DNA of 64,000 nt from Mesonia ostreae (lineage in GTDB: Bacteria > Bacteroidota > Bacteroidia > Flavobacteriales > Flavobacteriaceae), in contig NZ_JAVRBG010000001.1 in NCBI RefSeq assembly GCF_031845265.1, forward strand, positions 62,001-126,000. Direction: 5' to 3'. The notes beneath the pieces are model-generated. The model ran no database searches. It was not told the DNA's origin and saw only the letters and a list, made by a program, of their open reading frames with translations. Shown piece by piece: positions 16,647 through 25,140 of the stretch. The stretch's first letter is position 1. Every line of letters begins with the position of its first letter. The position numbers and the translations under genes are program-made.

Positions 16647-17488
16647 CCCAAACGCGCTTGCGTATTTAATTTTGCCCGTAGATTATTGGCTGTGGTGAAA
16701 TCAAACGCCTTCTTTCTATATTTTGAAATCGACTTAATGCCCGTAATACTGTTGGTTACGAATAATTCATCTGCCTTTTGAAGTTCGAATGGAGAAATAC
16801 TTTCTTCTTTTACATGAAAGTCATCCATCTTACCTATAATTTTTATCAAGTTTTTTCTTACAATTCCGTTGAGGCAACCATCTGATAAAGGCGGAGTTTT
16901 AATAGTATTCCCTTTCACCAAGAAAATATTTCCGTTAAGCGCTTCTAGTACCGACTTTTTTTGATTCAGCAATAAGCAATTGTCATAGCCGTTTTCTTCA
17001 GCAAAAATACTTCCCAACACATTTATAATCTTATTATTGGTTTTAAGTGTAGAAAGTAAACCGCTCGCCACATAATGATCTTTATAAAGTTCTACTTCGT
17101 AAGCAGATTCGTCGTTTATATAAAATGGAGAATCTAACTCAGAAGCAGCAATCATATAACCTATTTCGCGCTGCTGCGGAAGATATAGACCTCCAGAGAG
17201 ACGATGAATATTAATTTTTACCCGTACCGATTGCTCTTCAAAACCATTTTCTTTTACACAAGAAAGTATTTCTTCTTCAAGAAACTCTGGAGAGAAAGAC
17301 ATAGGAATTTCCATACGCAAAATACGCATGGAAGCCATTAAGCGAAAATAGTGATCTTCCCAAAACATTACTTTGCCGTGAACTACTCTTAAAGTTTCAA
17401 AAAGAGAATCTCCATAGTGATATCCTCGGTTGTCTATAGATAAACCTGCATCCTCTTGCGCTATCATTTTTCCGTTGTAATTGATCAT
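16643..17488 (-). CDS. Class IV PLP-dependent aminotransferase
   Basis: A 281-aa fold-type IV PLP enzyme, related to branched-chain aminotransferase, D-amino-acid transaminase and aminodeoxychorismate lyase. Visible parts are the opening NRGYHYGDSLFETLRV, the catalytic Lys in STLKTNNKIINVLGS, and the cofactor-phosphate segment ALNGNIFLVKGNTIKTPPL. The sequence does not separate an aminodeoxychorismate lyase (PabC) role from an aminotransferase role, although the size fits PabC. A terminator-like hairpin and a minus-strand TATATTTG box lie immediately upstream. Confidence 0.85.
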   Translation of the reverse strand: MINYNGKMIAQEDAGLSIDNRGYHYGDSLFETLRVVHGKVMFWEDHYFRLMASMRILRMEIPMSFSPEFLEEEILSCVKENGFEEQSVRVKINIHRLSGGLYLPQQREIGYMIAASELDSPFYINDESAYEVELYKDHYVASGLLSTLKTNNKIINVLGSIFAEENGYDNCLLLNQKKSVLEALNGNIFLVKGNTIKTPPLSDGCLNGIVRKNLIKIIGKMDDFHVKEESISPFELQKADELFVTNSITGIKSISKYRKKAFDFTTANNLRAKLNTQARLG

Positions 17489-17520
17489 AAAAAAGCTCCA
17501 ATTTTGTTAAAAATTGGAGC
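17483..17520 (-). terminator. Intrinsic terminator of the START-like gene, overlapping the next gene's promoter
   Basis: A 10-11 bp stem, GCTCCAATTTT / AAAATTGGAGC on the plus strand (about 17494-17520), is followed on the minus strand by a T-run. Its outer edge touches the minus-strand TATATTTG box at 17520-17527, and its T-run reaches the ATG at 17488. Confidence 0.75.
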
Positions 17521-17527
17521 AAATATA
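17520..17527 (-). promoter_or_regulatory. -7 promoter element for the class IV aminotransferase gene
   Basis: CAAATATA on the plus strand reads TATATTTG on the minus strand, about 32 bases before the ATG at 17488. No clear TTG -33 box is present. The predicted transcript start falls inside the terminator hairpin. Confidence 0.45.
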
Positions 17528-17546
17528 CTTTAAAAAATATGATTTT

Positions 17547-17945
17547 TTAAACCGAACCTAAGACTTGTTTTAAGTCTGAAACCATATTTTCCCATAACAT
17601 TTTACCTTCTTTAATATCATCTTCGCTATCCTCTGCAAAGTCTGTAATCATCAAAGAAACATCTTTGGTAATTTCATCTACTTGTATGCGCATTTCAAAG
17701 AAGTAAGCATCCCCTTCTTCCTCATCTTCCAACCAGCGTAATTTGATACGCTCTCCGCTTTTCTTACTTACTAATTTAGCACTCTCTTCACTGCCTTCCC
17801 AGATAAAATTAAAAACTTCACCTCTTGAGTTAACATTGTCTGCAAACCATTCACTTAATCCGGAAGGGGTAGAAATATATTGGTATAATAATGACGGCGA
17901 CACCTGTATTGGGAACTCCATCTCGTATTTCACTTTTGTACTCAT
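17547..17945 (-). CDS. START-like (AHSA1/SRPBCC-type) domain protein
   Basis: A 132-aa helix-grip protein. It opens MSTKVKYEMEFPIQVSPSLLY and has the family features YISTPSGLSEWFADNV and FIWEGSEESAKLV; it ends in a long helix (MLWENMVSDLKQVLGSV). It probably binds a hydrophobic ligand or acts as an Hsp90 co-chaperone-like protein, but neither is shown. An upstream in-frame start at 17969 is possible; the ATG at 17945 fits the flavobacterial family N-terminus. It is followed by its own terminator. Confidence 0.82.
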   Translation of the reverse strand: MSTKVKYEMEFPIQVSPSLLYQYISTPSGLSEWFADNVNSRGEVFNFIWEGSEESAKLVSKKSGERIKLRWLEDEEEGDAYFFEMRIQVDEITKDVSLMITDFAEDSEDDIKEGKMLWENMVSDLKQVLGSV

Positions 17946-18030
17946 AACATATAATTTGTTGAAAGGCAATATATATATTCTTTACTGAATAAAAAGCGAA
18001 ATATTAATTTATTATTTTTTTAAAACTTAT

Positions 18031-18060
18031 TTGCTCGAAAGCCAAATAATACTATATTTG
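18031..18060 (+). promoter_or_regulatory. Promoter of tRNA-Met (TTG-N19-TATATTTG)
   Basis: TTG at 18031-18033 and TATATTTG at 18053-18060 are separated by 19 bases. The box ends 11 bases before the mature tRNA 5' end. Confidence 0.75.
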
Positions 18061-18071
18061 CACCCGCAAAC

Positions 18072-18145
18072 GGCGAGGTAGCTCAGTTGGTTAGAGCGTC
18101 GGATTCATAACCCGGAGGTCCCGAGTTCAAATCTCGGTCTCGCTA
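18072..18145 (+). tRNA. tRNA-Met (anticodon CAT)
   Basis: The cloverleaf can be folded by eye. The acceptor stem GGCGAGG pairs with TCTCGCT (two G-U pairs), the D arm is GCTC/GAGC, the anticodon loop is TTCATAA with anticodon CAT, and the T arm is CCGAG-TTCAAAT-CTCGG. CCA is not encoded. The paired 1-72 position and the anticodon stem argue against initiator tRNA; a lysidine-modified tRNA-Ile(CAT) cannot be fully excluded. Confidence 0.9.
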
Positions 18146-18146
18146 C

Positions 18147-18179
18147 AAAAAAACCACTCTTTTTAGAGTGGTTTTTTTT
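18147..18179 (+). terminator. Intrinsic terminator after tRNA-Met
   Basis: The stem AAAAACCACTCT / AGAGTGGTTTTT with a TTTT loop starts right after the tRNA and ends in a long T-run. Confidence 0.85.
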
Positions 18180-18200
18180 ATAAACTCAAATTTTGAATTA

Positions 18201-18914
18201 ATGAAAAAAATAATACTCCTATTATTTACGTTTTCAATCTTATCTTGTTCTAAGGATGATAATCCTTACGATGTTAACAGTAATGGAAATATATATAAAA
18301 TAATTGGCACAGGACAAAATCTTTATTTTGAATATGATACACTGGGAAGAGTATTAAATTCTTATTATAATAGAAAATTAAATTATCCCACCCAATACTT
18401 TTATTCTAACCGAAGGTTAGATTCTGTAGTCACTTCCTATTCTACCCATCCTGATTCTAAAATTACTCCTAATTACAATGAGGATGATTGCATATATTCA
18501 ATATGGATAGATAATGATTTTATTGAAGTTTTTAATGAGTATGATAGCAATGAGAATTTAATTAAAGTAGAGCAATTAGATTGGGTTTATAAATATACAT
18601 ATAATGAAAACGGAAATAGAATTTCTTCTCATAGCTATTACTATAAAGACCCTAATTCTAATGAATTAACTTTATACGAGTACAGACTTTATGAATATGA
18701 CAATAAGGTTAATCCTACTTATCAATTAACAAAGACCCACTATGACAAGATAGGATTTTATAACAAAAACAATGTAACCAAAATAATAAGCAAAACAGAT
18801 ACTTCATATTTTGATTACATCTATAACGACTATAATTTACCCGTAAAAAAGATAACTGTAGATAAAAATGGTAATGCTCTTGGTGAAACTAAATATTATT
18901 ATGAATCACTTTAA
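18201..18914 (+). CDS. Hypothetical lipoprotein
   Basis: A 237-aa protein with a lipoprotein signal peptide, MKKIILLLFTFSILSC, with the lipobox Cys at residue 16, followed by SKDDN, a typical Bacteroidetes pattern. The mature part is Tyr/Asn-rich with loosely repeated short strands (YDTLGRVL, YDSNENLI, YNENGNRI, YNDYNLPV) like the YD-type repeats of RHS-like proteins. The first ATG after the tRNA terminator is at 18201; the longer frame from 18168 would begin within the terminator. Function unknown; the base composition is more AT-rich than the housekeeping genes, which suggests an accessory gene. Confidence 0.7.
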   Translation: MKKIILLLFTFSILSCSKDDNPYDVNSNGNIYKIIGTGQNLYFEYDTLGRVLNSYYNRKLNYPTQYFYSNRRLDSVVTSYSTHPDSKITPNYNEDDCIYSIWIDNDFIEVFNEYDSNENLIKVEQLDWVYKYTYNENGNRISSHSYYYKDPNSNELTLYEYRLYEYDNKVNPTYQLTKTHYDKIGFYNKNNVTKIISKTDTSYFDYIYNDYNLPVKKITVDKNGNALGETKYYYESL

Positions 18915-18955
18915 GTCATTATTTTTATAAATTGTACAATAATATTAGAAAAAAA

Positions 18956-19905
18956 ATGAAAAATTATTACTTCTATTTATTGTATTCTTAAGTACTTGGC
19001 AACATTAATCTAAACAAGTTCTAAAAACAAAGACAGAAACAGGTAATTATAATATCATAGAATTATTTGTTTTTAGAAATGGAGCTGATACTTGTATAAC
19101 AGATGGTAGTAATGATTTTACTTCTATTGTAGGATACCTTAGGTGTTATCTATCTAGAAGATGAAAATGCTAATATAACAGCCTTATCTTACGAGAATAC
19201 AAATAATTAATTCTTATCTCTTTACAATGAATATTTAAGAAATATTACCTATAATTTTAGTGGTATTTTTTCTAATAACACTTCTGATTTAATTAATATA
19301 GGACTCCAATTTATCAAGAAGAAACTGTAATAGATTTTAATATAATTATAAATGCCATTACAACCACAACTCACGGTAGAGCTAAAAATATAAATAATAC
19401 CTCTACAAGTTTATTATATATTAGTGCACCCATACCCAAGTTAGACAATAATGGCAACCCCTTACTTGATAATTTATGGATTTCTGTAAGTAGTGAATAT
19501 GGATATTTTACAGAAACACCTCATGATCCAAATGCAGAAGATGAGTTTATTACAGGAGAATGGTGGGCAAAATTTAGCGGAACTCCTTAGATAGAGCAAA
19601 CAACAGATTGCGATGATAACCACATAGATTATATACCTTATTTATGGAACTCACTAAATGTTGAAGAGTTAGAGTTTATTGAAAAAACTGTTTTTATTAC
19701 TCCGAATCCAGCTAATCACAAAGTATTTGTAAACAGCGTAGAAGGAGAAAATTCTTATAAAATTTTTGACCCTCGAGGGAGAAGTTTAAAAAAAGGAAAA
19801 CTTAATACTGATAAAAGCATAAATATAGAAGAACTTTCAAAAGGAGTCTATTTTTTAAAAATTCGAGGTAAACAGCCTATTAAATTTATTAAAGAGCGTA
19901 TTTAG
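18956..19905 (+). pseudogene. Decayed gene for a T9SS-secreted protein
   Basis: No intact gene spans this stretch, but three pieces of one secreted protein are readable. A start at 18956 runs into a stop after 11 codons, but the frame one base over reads as a signal peptide (LLLLFIVFLSTWQ), then has a TAA after 3 more bases, continues as VLKTKTETGNYNII and stops again. A later frame contains EWWAKFSGTP followed by TAG at about 19588. The last piece ends in a type IX sorting domain: TPNPANHKVFVNSV, YKIFDPRGRSLKKG, LSKGVYFLKI and a final KERI before the stop at 19903. Several stops and shifts make sequencing error an unlikely explanation. Confidence 0.8.
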
Positions 19906-19944
19906 TAGGTATAAATTTTACAGAAAAGCATTCATATTCTAAAC

Positions 19945-19979
19945 AAAAAAAAGCCAAATAAAATATTTGGCTTTTTTTT
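19945..19979. terminator. Bidirectional intrinsic terminator
   Basis: The stem AAGCCAAATA / TATTTGGCTT has A-runs before it and T-runs after it, so it can work in both directions, between the decayed gene and the convergent hisS. Confidence 0.85.
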
Positions 19980-20001
19980 GTTTAGAAATTTTACGGCAGA
20001 A

Positions 20002-21372
20002 TTAGCCTACCGTCTTTATCATTTCTTGCAAAGAAACGCTAGACTGCTCTCCAGTTTTCATATTTTTTAAAGTGTATTTCTCCTCTTCCATCTCTTTGGT
20101 GCCTGCCAATACTACAAACGAGATATCGCGCTTGTTGGCGTGATTCATTTGTTTTTTCATCTTGGCAGCATCGGGATACATTTCGGCTGCGATATGTTGA
20201 GCTCTTAATTCTTTTACGGCTTTCATCGCGTACAGCGCTTCTTTCTCTCCAAAATTGATAAATATCACTTGAGTATTCGCTTCCGCGGAAGCAGGAAATA
20301 AACCGAGTTCTTCTAACACCAAGTAGATTCTATCCAAACCAAACGAGATCCCAACGCCACTCATATTTTTAAGTCCAAAGATACCGGTAAGATCATCATA
20401 GCGACCTCCGCCGCCAATAGAACCCATCTTCACTTTCTCTGGTGCTGCTACTTCAAAAATAGCGCCGGTGTAGTAATTAAGTCCGCGTGCTAATGTCACA
20501 TCCAAGTCTAATTTAGCGGTGTTTAAAGGCATCGCTTCAAGCGCGTGTTGTATAAATTCTAATTCTTCAATTCCTTTCTTTCCCTCTTCAGAGCTTGCTA
20601 AAATCTCTTTTAAACCTTCTATTTTAGTTGAAAAGTCTCCACTAAGCGAAAATATAGGTTGTATGGTTTTTATGGCTTCCGCAGAAATACCTTTTTGCTG
20701 CATTTCTTTTACAACGCCTTCCTCCCCTATTTTATCGAGCTTATCTAAAGCCACGGTGAAATCGATAAGCTTATCGCTTTCACCAATCACTTCAGCAAAA
20801 CCAGAAAGCACTTTTCTATTGTTGATTTTTATGGTCCCCCCTTCCAAACCTAAAGCAGAAAATACAGCATCGTACAACTGAATAAATTCTACTTCTTGCC
20901 AAAGGCTATCGCTGCCTACCACATCTGCATCGCATTGATAGAATTCTCTAAACCTTCCTTTTTGTGGCCTATCGGCACGCCAAACCGGCTGAATTTGATA
21001 GCGTTTAAACGGAAATTCAATTTCGTTTTGATGTTGCACCACATAACGCGCAAAAGGAACGGTAAGGTCGTAACGCAAAGCTTTTTCTGAAATTTGCGCA
21101 GTGATCTTTTGGCTATTTTTTTCCGCGAAAGCGTCATCATCTACTTTCTTTAAAAAATCTCCACTATTCAGAATTTTAAAAATAAGTCGGTCGCCTTCTT
21201 CGCCGTACTTCCCCATCAAGGTATCTGAATTTTCAAAACTGGGCGTTTCTATAGGTTGAAAGCCAAATTTTTGAAACTGATGTTTGATGGTAGAAAAAAT
21301 ATAATTTCTTTTACTAACTTCTACAGGAGAAAAATCTCTTGTTCCTTTAGGTATTGTGGGTTTTTGTGCCAT
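20002..21372 (-). CDS. hisS: Histidine-tRNA ligase
   Basis: A 456-aa class II aminoacyl-tRNA synthetase that charges tRNA-His. Motif 1 lies in the N-terminal region after KPTIPKGTRDFSP. Motif 2 is GRFREFYQCDADVVG, the histidine-specific loop is DVTLARGLNYYTGAIFEV, and motif 3 is GGGGRYDDLTGIFGL / GVGISFGLDRIYLVLEE. The C-terminal anticodon domain follows. A longer frame starts at 21390, but MAQKPTIPKG at 21372 is the normal N-terminus and lies downstream of the minus-strand TATCTTTG box at 21390-21397. Confidence 0.95.
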   Translation of the reverse strand: MAQKPTIPKGTRDFSPVEVSKRNYIFSTIKHQFQKFGFQPIETPSFENSDTLMGKYGEEGDRLIFKILNSGDFLKKVDDDAFAEKNSQKITAQISEKALRYDLTVPFARYVVQHQNEIEFPFKRYQIQPVWRADRPQKGRFREFYQCDADVVGSDSLWQEVEFIQLYDAVFSALGLEGGTIKINNRKVLSGFAEVIGESDKLIDFTVALDKLDKIGEEGVVKEMQQKGISAEAIKTIQPIFSLSGDFSTKIEGLKEILASSEEGKKGIEELEFIQHALEAMPLNTAKLDLDVTLARGLNYYTGAIFEVAAPEKVKMGSIGGGGRYDDLTGIFGLKNMSGVGISFGLDRIYLVLEELGLFPASAEANTQVIFINFGEKEALYAMKAVKELRAQHIAAEMYPDAAKMKKQMNHANKRDISFVVLAGTKEMEEEKYTLKNMKTGEQSSVSLQEMIKTVG

Positions 21373-21389
21373 ATCAAAATTTAAAGTCA

Positions 21390-21397
21390 CAAAGATA
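21390..21397 (-). promoter_or_regulatory. -7 promoter element for hisS
   Basis: CAAAGATA on the plus strand reads TATCTTTG on the minus strand, 18 bases before the hisS ATG. No clear -33 TTG is seen. The position supports the shorter hisS start. Confidence 0.5.
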
Positions 21398-21471
21398 ATT
21401 AAACAAAAGGGAAATTATAAGTAACTTTTGGGGCTTAAGCTCGTCTTATTAACAACGCTCAACACAAACGC

Positions 21472-22713
21472 ATGTTTTCACTCGTCAAAGAAAATATAAG
21501 AATTGCTCTAGACAGCATAAGAACTCAGTTGCTTAGAACTATTTTAACGGTATTGATTATCGCTATTGGAATTACCGCTTTGGTAGGAATTTTGAGTGCA
21601 GTAAATGCACTAGAAAATACAATTACCAGTGATTTTGCTTCGATGGGCGCTAATACCTTCAATTTGCAGCGATACGATTTTACCGTGCAAACCAGAGGCA
21701 GCGGAGAAGTGCAAAAAGTGAATCCTGTAATTACCTATCGCGACGCCAAAGAGTTTAAAGAGAATTTTATCTACCCGAATACCAATACTTCTATTTCTTT
21801 TACAGGAACCTCAGCAGCCGAAATTAAATACGGAAAAGAAAAGACAGATCCGGAAGTCAACGTTTTGGGCGTGAACGAATATTTTCTAACCAACTCTGGA
21901 CTAGAAGTAGAAACGGGAAGGGATTTTTCTTATTTTGATATTGAAAATAACGTGAGCGTTTGCGTGATTGGGTCTGATTTTAAAGACGGAATTTTTAATA
22001 ATATAGATCCTATAAACAAAACCATTAGCGTTCGTGGCGCTAAATTTAAAGTGATTGGCGTTTTGGAAAGCAAAGGATCAACTTTTGGAAGCAATCAAGA
22101 TTTACGGGTGTTAATTCCCATTCAAAAAGCACGGACTTTATTTAACCTCGCCAATACCAACTATAATATTAGTGTAAAAGTAGCCGATAAAGAGATGCTG
22201 GAAGGGGCGCAAGATGAGGCGATTATTAGTTTTAGAAAGATTCGTAAGTTAAAACCAAAAGAGGAAAATAATTTTGGAATAGAGCGAAGCGATAGTTTAC
22301 TCAACGAGATTTTTAAAATTATGGGTTACTTAGATGTGGCCGCTTGGATTATTTCTATCATTACTATCTTAGGGTCTTCCATTGCACTAATGAATATTAT
22401 GCTGGTTTCGGTAACCGAAAGAACCCGAGAGATTGGGGTAAGAAAAGCTTTAGGTGCCAAAAAGAACACGATTGCTTTTCAGTTTTTTAGCGAAACCATT
22501 ATTATTGGTCAGCTAGGCGGAATTTTAGGAATTCTCTTAGGTATGCTAATAGGTTACATTGTAGCGGTTAGCGCCGATTTTGTTTTTAGCATTCCGTGGG
22601 GAGCCATTATTTCTGCTACGGTAATCTCTTTGGTTATCGCAATTCTTTCGGGTAGTTATCCTGCGCTTAAAGCGGCAAAACAAAACCCGATAGAATCTTT
22701 ACGATATGAGTAA
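21472..22713 (+). CDS. ABC transporter permease (MacB/FtsX type)
   Basis: A 413-aa inner-membrane permease. One N-terminal helix (about residues 21-43, RTILTVLIIAIGITALVGILS) is followed by a large periplasmic MacB-type core domain (about 50-260) and three C-terminal helices, including the signature ERTREIGVRKALGAKKNTI loop and the closing SGSYPALKAAKQNPIESLRYE. It is likely a mechanotransmission-type export or lipoprotein-related transporter subunit. No ATPase gene is adjacent, so its partner is encoded elsewhere. Confidence 0.9.
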   Translation: MFSLVKENIRIALDSIRTQLLRTILTVLIIAIGITALVGILSAVNALENTITSDFASMGANTFNLQRYDFTVQTRGSGEVQKVNPVITYRDAKEFKENFIYPNTNTSISFTGTSAAEIKYGKEKTDPEVNVLGVNEYFLTNSGLEVETGRDFSYFDIENNVSVCVIGSDFKDGIFNNIDPINKTISVRGAKFKVIGVLESKGSTFGSNQDLRVLIPIQKARTLFNLANTNYNISVKVADKEMLEGAQDEAIISFRKIRKLKPKEENNFGIERSDSLLNEIFKIMGYLDVAAWIISIITILGSSIALMNIMLVSVTERTREIGVRKALGAKKNTIAFQFFSETIIIGQLGGILGILLGMLIGYIVAVSADFVFSIPWGAIISATVISLVIAILSGSYPALKAAKQNPIESLRYE

Positions 22714-22714
22714 T

Positions 22715-22745
22715 TTATATCTTAGTCGTACCGACTAAGATATAA
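22715..22745. repeat. Perfect 14-bp inverted repeat
   Basis: TTATATCTTAGTCG at 22715-22728 is exactly repeated in reverse complement at 22732-22745 with a 3-base loop (TAC). It starts 2 bases after the stop codon of the ABC permease. No T-run follows on the plus strand, so it is not a textbook terminator. It may be an RNA 3'-end stabiliser or a protein-binding palindrome. Confidence 0.75.
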
Positions 22746-22912
22746 GACCGCTTTGCTATAAGACATTAGACGTAAGATTTAATCTACGAAGTAGCGATTA
22801 TCATATTTATCAAACTTATACACCTATGATAAATATTAAAATAAAACTCAATAAGAAAAACAGGAAGGCTGCAACCAAAAAAATATCTTAATCGGACAGT
22901 AATTACTATTAA

Positions 22913-23389
22913 CTATTCAACCTCTATAATACGTTCAAAATATTGAAATAATTCTCCTTTGGTAATATTCGCTCCTTGCTGAATGAGGGCAAAGATATCT
23001 TTATTTCGATCTTCTGAAATTGCCTTTACAGAATTATAAATCTCTACATCTTCTGTCAATAAATTATCCTGAAGCCAGGCATAGCCTTCTTTAGTAGCTA
23101 TATTTATAGCTTCATTATTCACTTTTATCCCTATAAGACGCATTTTTGCCTCTTCAATATGAAATAAAAATAATTGCTGCTTAGAAAGATGCTCCAAGTA
23201 TTTGGCTTGATTAAGCACACCTTCCCAAACCAAATCACTAAATACATCTAATTCATCTTCTGCTAATTGTGGTTTATTTTCTTTTATCTCTGCCCACTCC
23301 TCTGCGGTAATAGATTGAGAAGCAAGAAAATTTATAAATTCTGGATGTAACTCATCCAATTGCTCTTTTGTTAACCTTGCGTATTTCAT
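22913..23389 (-). CDS. DUF6495 family protein
   Basis: A 158-aa soluble protein with the conserved opening MKYARLTKEQLDELHPEFI, then FLASQSITAEEWAEIKENKP and LDVFSDLVWEGVLNQAKYLEHLS. I recognise this as the DUF6495 family, restricted to flavobacteria and relatives; function unknown. The frame is open up to 23416, but a minus-strand TATTTTTG box at 23414-23421 puts the transcript start below that, so the ATG at 23389 is chosen. Confidence 0.8.
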   Translation of the reverse strand: MKYARLTKEQLDELHPEFINFLASQSITAEEWAEIKENKPQLAEDELDVFSDLVWEGVLNQAKYLEHLSKQQLFLFHIEEAKMRLIGIKVNNEAINIATKEGYAWLQDNLLTEDVEIYNSVKAISEDRNKDIFALIQQGANITKGELFQYFERIIEVE

Positions 23390-23412
23390 AAACTCTTTTC
23401 CTTTTAGGAATT

Positions 23413-23450
23413 GCAAAAATAAAAAACCGAATGTATTTCTACATTCGGTT
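23413..23450 (-). terminator. Intrinsic terminator of the dipeptidase gene, overlapping the next promoter
   Basis: The plus-strand arms AACCGAATGTA and TACATTCGGTT (23427-23450) form an 11-bp stem. On the minus strand it is followed by TTTTTATTTTTG, which is at once the terminator T-run and the -7 box (TATTTTTG, 23414-23421) of the DUF6495 gene. Confidence 0.8.
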
Positions 23451-23474
23451 ATTAAAAATTTTAAGATTAAAATC

Positions 23475-24875
23475 TTATTTACTTTCTTCTTGTTTTAATT
23501 TTGTAAAATGCTTGTAGAAAAAAGGAATAGTTTCAATTCCTTTAAGATAATTCCAAACTCCAAAATTCTCATTAGGAGAGTGAATAGCATCACTATCTAA
23601 CCCAAATCCCATCAAAATAGTTTTACTTCCTAATTCTTTTTCAAACATAGAAACAATAGGAATACTCCCACCACTTCTTTGCGGAATTGGGTCTTTACCA
23701 AAAACTTCCTTATAGGCATCATTAGCAGCTTGATACTCGATTCCTGTAATTGGAGTTACATAACCTTGACCTCCATGGTGAGGTTTTACTTCTACCGTAA
23801 CTCCGCTTGAAGCGATATTCTCAAAGTGAGTTTTGAACAATTGTGTAATTTCTTTCCAATCTTGGTTGGGAACTAAACGCATAGAAATTTTTGCAAAAGC
23901 TTTACTTGGTATTACGGTTTTAGCTCCTTCACCTATATAACCACCCCAAATTCCGTTGACATCTAGGGTAGGACGAATAGAATTTCTTTCATTCGTTACG
24001 TATCCTTTTTCTCCGTAAACATCATTTAAATCTAATGCTTCTTTGTATTTCTCTAAATTAAACGGAGCTTCCCCCATTTTAGCGCGCTCTTCCTTAGATA
24101 ATTCTTCAACCTTATCATAGAATCCTGGAATGGTGATATGGTTATTCTCATCGGTAAGAGAGGCTATCATTTTACTCAACACATTAATAGGGTTAGCTAC
24201 AGCACCACCGTACAACCCAGAATGTAAATCTCTGTTAGGACCTGTAACTTCTACTTCTACATAACTTAAGCCTCGTAAACCTGTGGTTATAGATGGGACA
24301 TCTTTAGCGATCATACCTGTGTCAGAAATTAAAATCACATCGTTTTTAAGCTTTTCTTGATTTCTTTCTATAAACCATCCTAAGTTCTCACTCCCTACTT
24401 CTTCTTCTCCTTCAATCATAAACTTTACATTACAAGGCAAGTCATCATTTTGCACCATATACTCTAAAGCTTTTACGTGCATATACATTTGTCCCTTGTC
24501 ATCACATGCTCCACGGGCAAAAATTGCACCTTCAGGGTGAATTTCAGTTTTCTTTATTACCGGCTCAAAAGGAGGGTTATCCCAAAGTTCAATAGGATCA
24601 GCAGGTTGAACATCATAATGTCCATATACTAAAATAGTAGGCAAAGATTCGTCTATGATACGTTCTCCATAAACCACAGGGTAACCTGGAGTTTCACAAA
24701 TTTCAGTAAGTGTACAACCCGCATTCTTTAAACTTTCTTTAATTACTTCTGCCGTTTTTATCACATCATCTTTAAAGGCAGGATCTGCACTCACCGATGG
24801 TATTTTAAGAATTTGAACTAATTCTTCTATAAACCTTTGCTTATTTTCTTCTACGTATGCTTTACTCCTATTCAT
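23475..24875 (-). CDS. M20 family dipeptidase
   Basis: A 466-aa zinc dipeptidase of the M20 (CNDP-like) family. Metal ligands and catalytic acids are visible in VYGHYDVQPADP, ARGACDDKGQMYMH, MIEGEEEVGSEN, LISDTGM and DAIHSPNENFG. The dimerisation lid domain sits between about residues 215 and 370. It probably hydrolyses cytosolic dipeptides. The frame extends to 24905, but MNRSKAYVEENKQRFIEEL at 24875 matches the usual family start; the 10 extra residues cannot be excluded. It is followed by its own terminator. Confidence 0.9.
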   Translation of the reverse strand: MNRSKAYVEENKQRFIEELVQILKIPSVSADPAFKDDVIKTAEVIKESLKNAGCTLTEICETPGYPVVYGERIIDESLPTILVYGHYDVQPADPIELWDNPPFEPVIKKTEIHPEGAIFARGACDDKGQMYMHVKALEYMVQNDDLPCNVKFMIEGEEEVGSENLGWFIERNQEKLKNDVILISDTGMIAKDVPSITTGLRGLSYVEVEVTGPNRDLHSGLYGGAVANPINVLSKMIASLTDENNHITIPGFYDKVEELSKEERAKMGEAPFNLEKYKEALDLNDVYGEKGYVTNERNSIRPTLDVNGIWGGYIGEGAKTVIPSKAFAKISMRLVPNQDWKEITQLFKTHFENIASSGVTVEVKPHHGGQGYVTPITGIEYQAANDAYKEVFGKDPIPQRSGGSIPIVSMFEKELGSKTILMGFGLDSDAIHSPNENFGVWNYLKGIETIPFFYKHFTKLKQEESK

Positions 24876-24952
24876 TTTCGCTGTTTTTTTTAAAAGATTG
24901 CTCAAGATAAGAACTCCAAGATAAAAAAAGAAATTTTTATAATAATCTTTCT

Positions 24953-24981
24953 TTGAATATTGTAATCTTTGTTTATATTTG
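24953..24981 (+). promoter_or_regulatory. Promoter of tRNA-Leu (TTG-N18-TATATTTG)
   Basis: TTG at 24953-24955 and TATATTTG at 24974-24981 are 18 bases apart. The leader to the mature tRNA is about 43 bases. Confidence 0.75.
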
Positions 24982-25024
24982 CAACCGCTTAGCAGAGAGT
25001 CCTAAGTTCTGTTAAGAAAATAAT

Positions 25025-25106
25025 GCGGGCGTGGTGGAATTGGTAGACACGCTAGACTTAGGATCTAGTGCCGCGAGGTGTGAGAGTTCGAGTCTCTCCG
25101 CCCGTA
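25025..25106 (+). tRNA. tRNA-Leu (anticodon TAG)
   Basis: An 82-base class II tRNA. Acceptor stem GCGGGCG pairs with CGCCCGT (one G-U pair). The anticodon stem CTAGA/TCTAG frames a CTTAGGA loop with anticodon TAG, decoding CUA. A variable arm and a T arm (GAGAG-TTCGAGT-CTCTC) follow. CCA is not encoded. Confidence 0.95.
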
Positions 25107-25107
25107 C

Positions 25108-25140
25108 AAAAAAACCTTCTCAATTTGAGAAGGTTTTTTT
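25108..25140 (+). terminator. Intrinsic terminator after tRNA-Leu
   Basis: The stem AAAACCTTCTC / GAGAAGGTTTT with an AATTT loop is followed by a T-run directly after the tRNA. Confidence 0.88.

Noticed and set aside
20519..21140. Antisense frames within hisS
   Set aside because: They are shadows of the hisS reading frame, which has full synthetase motifs.
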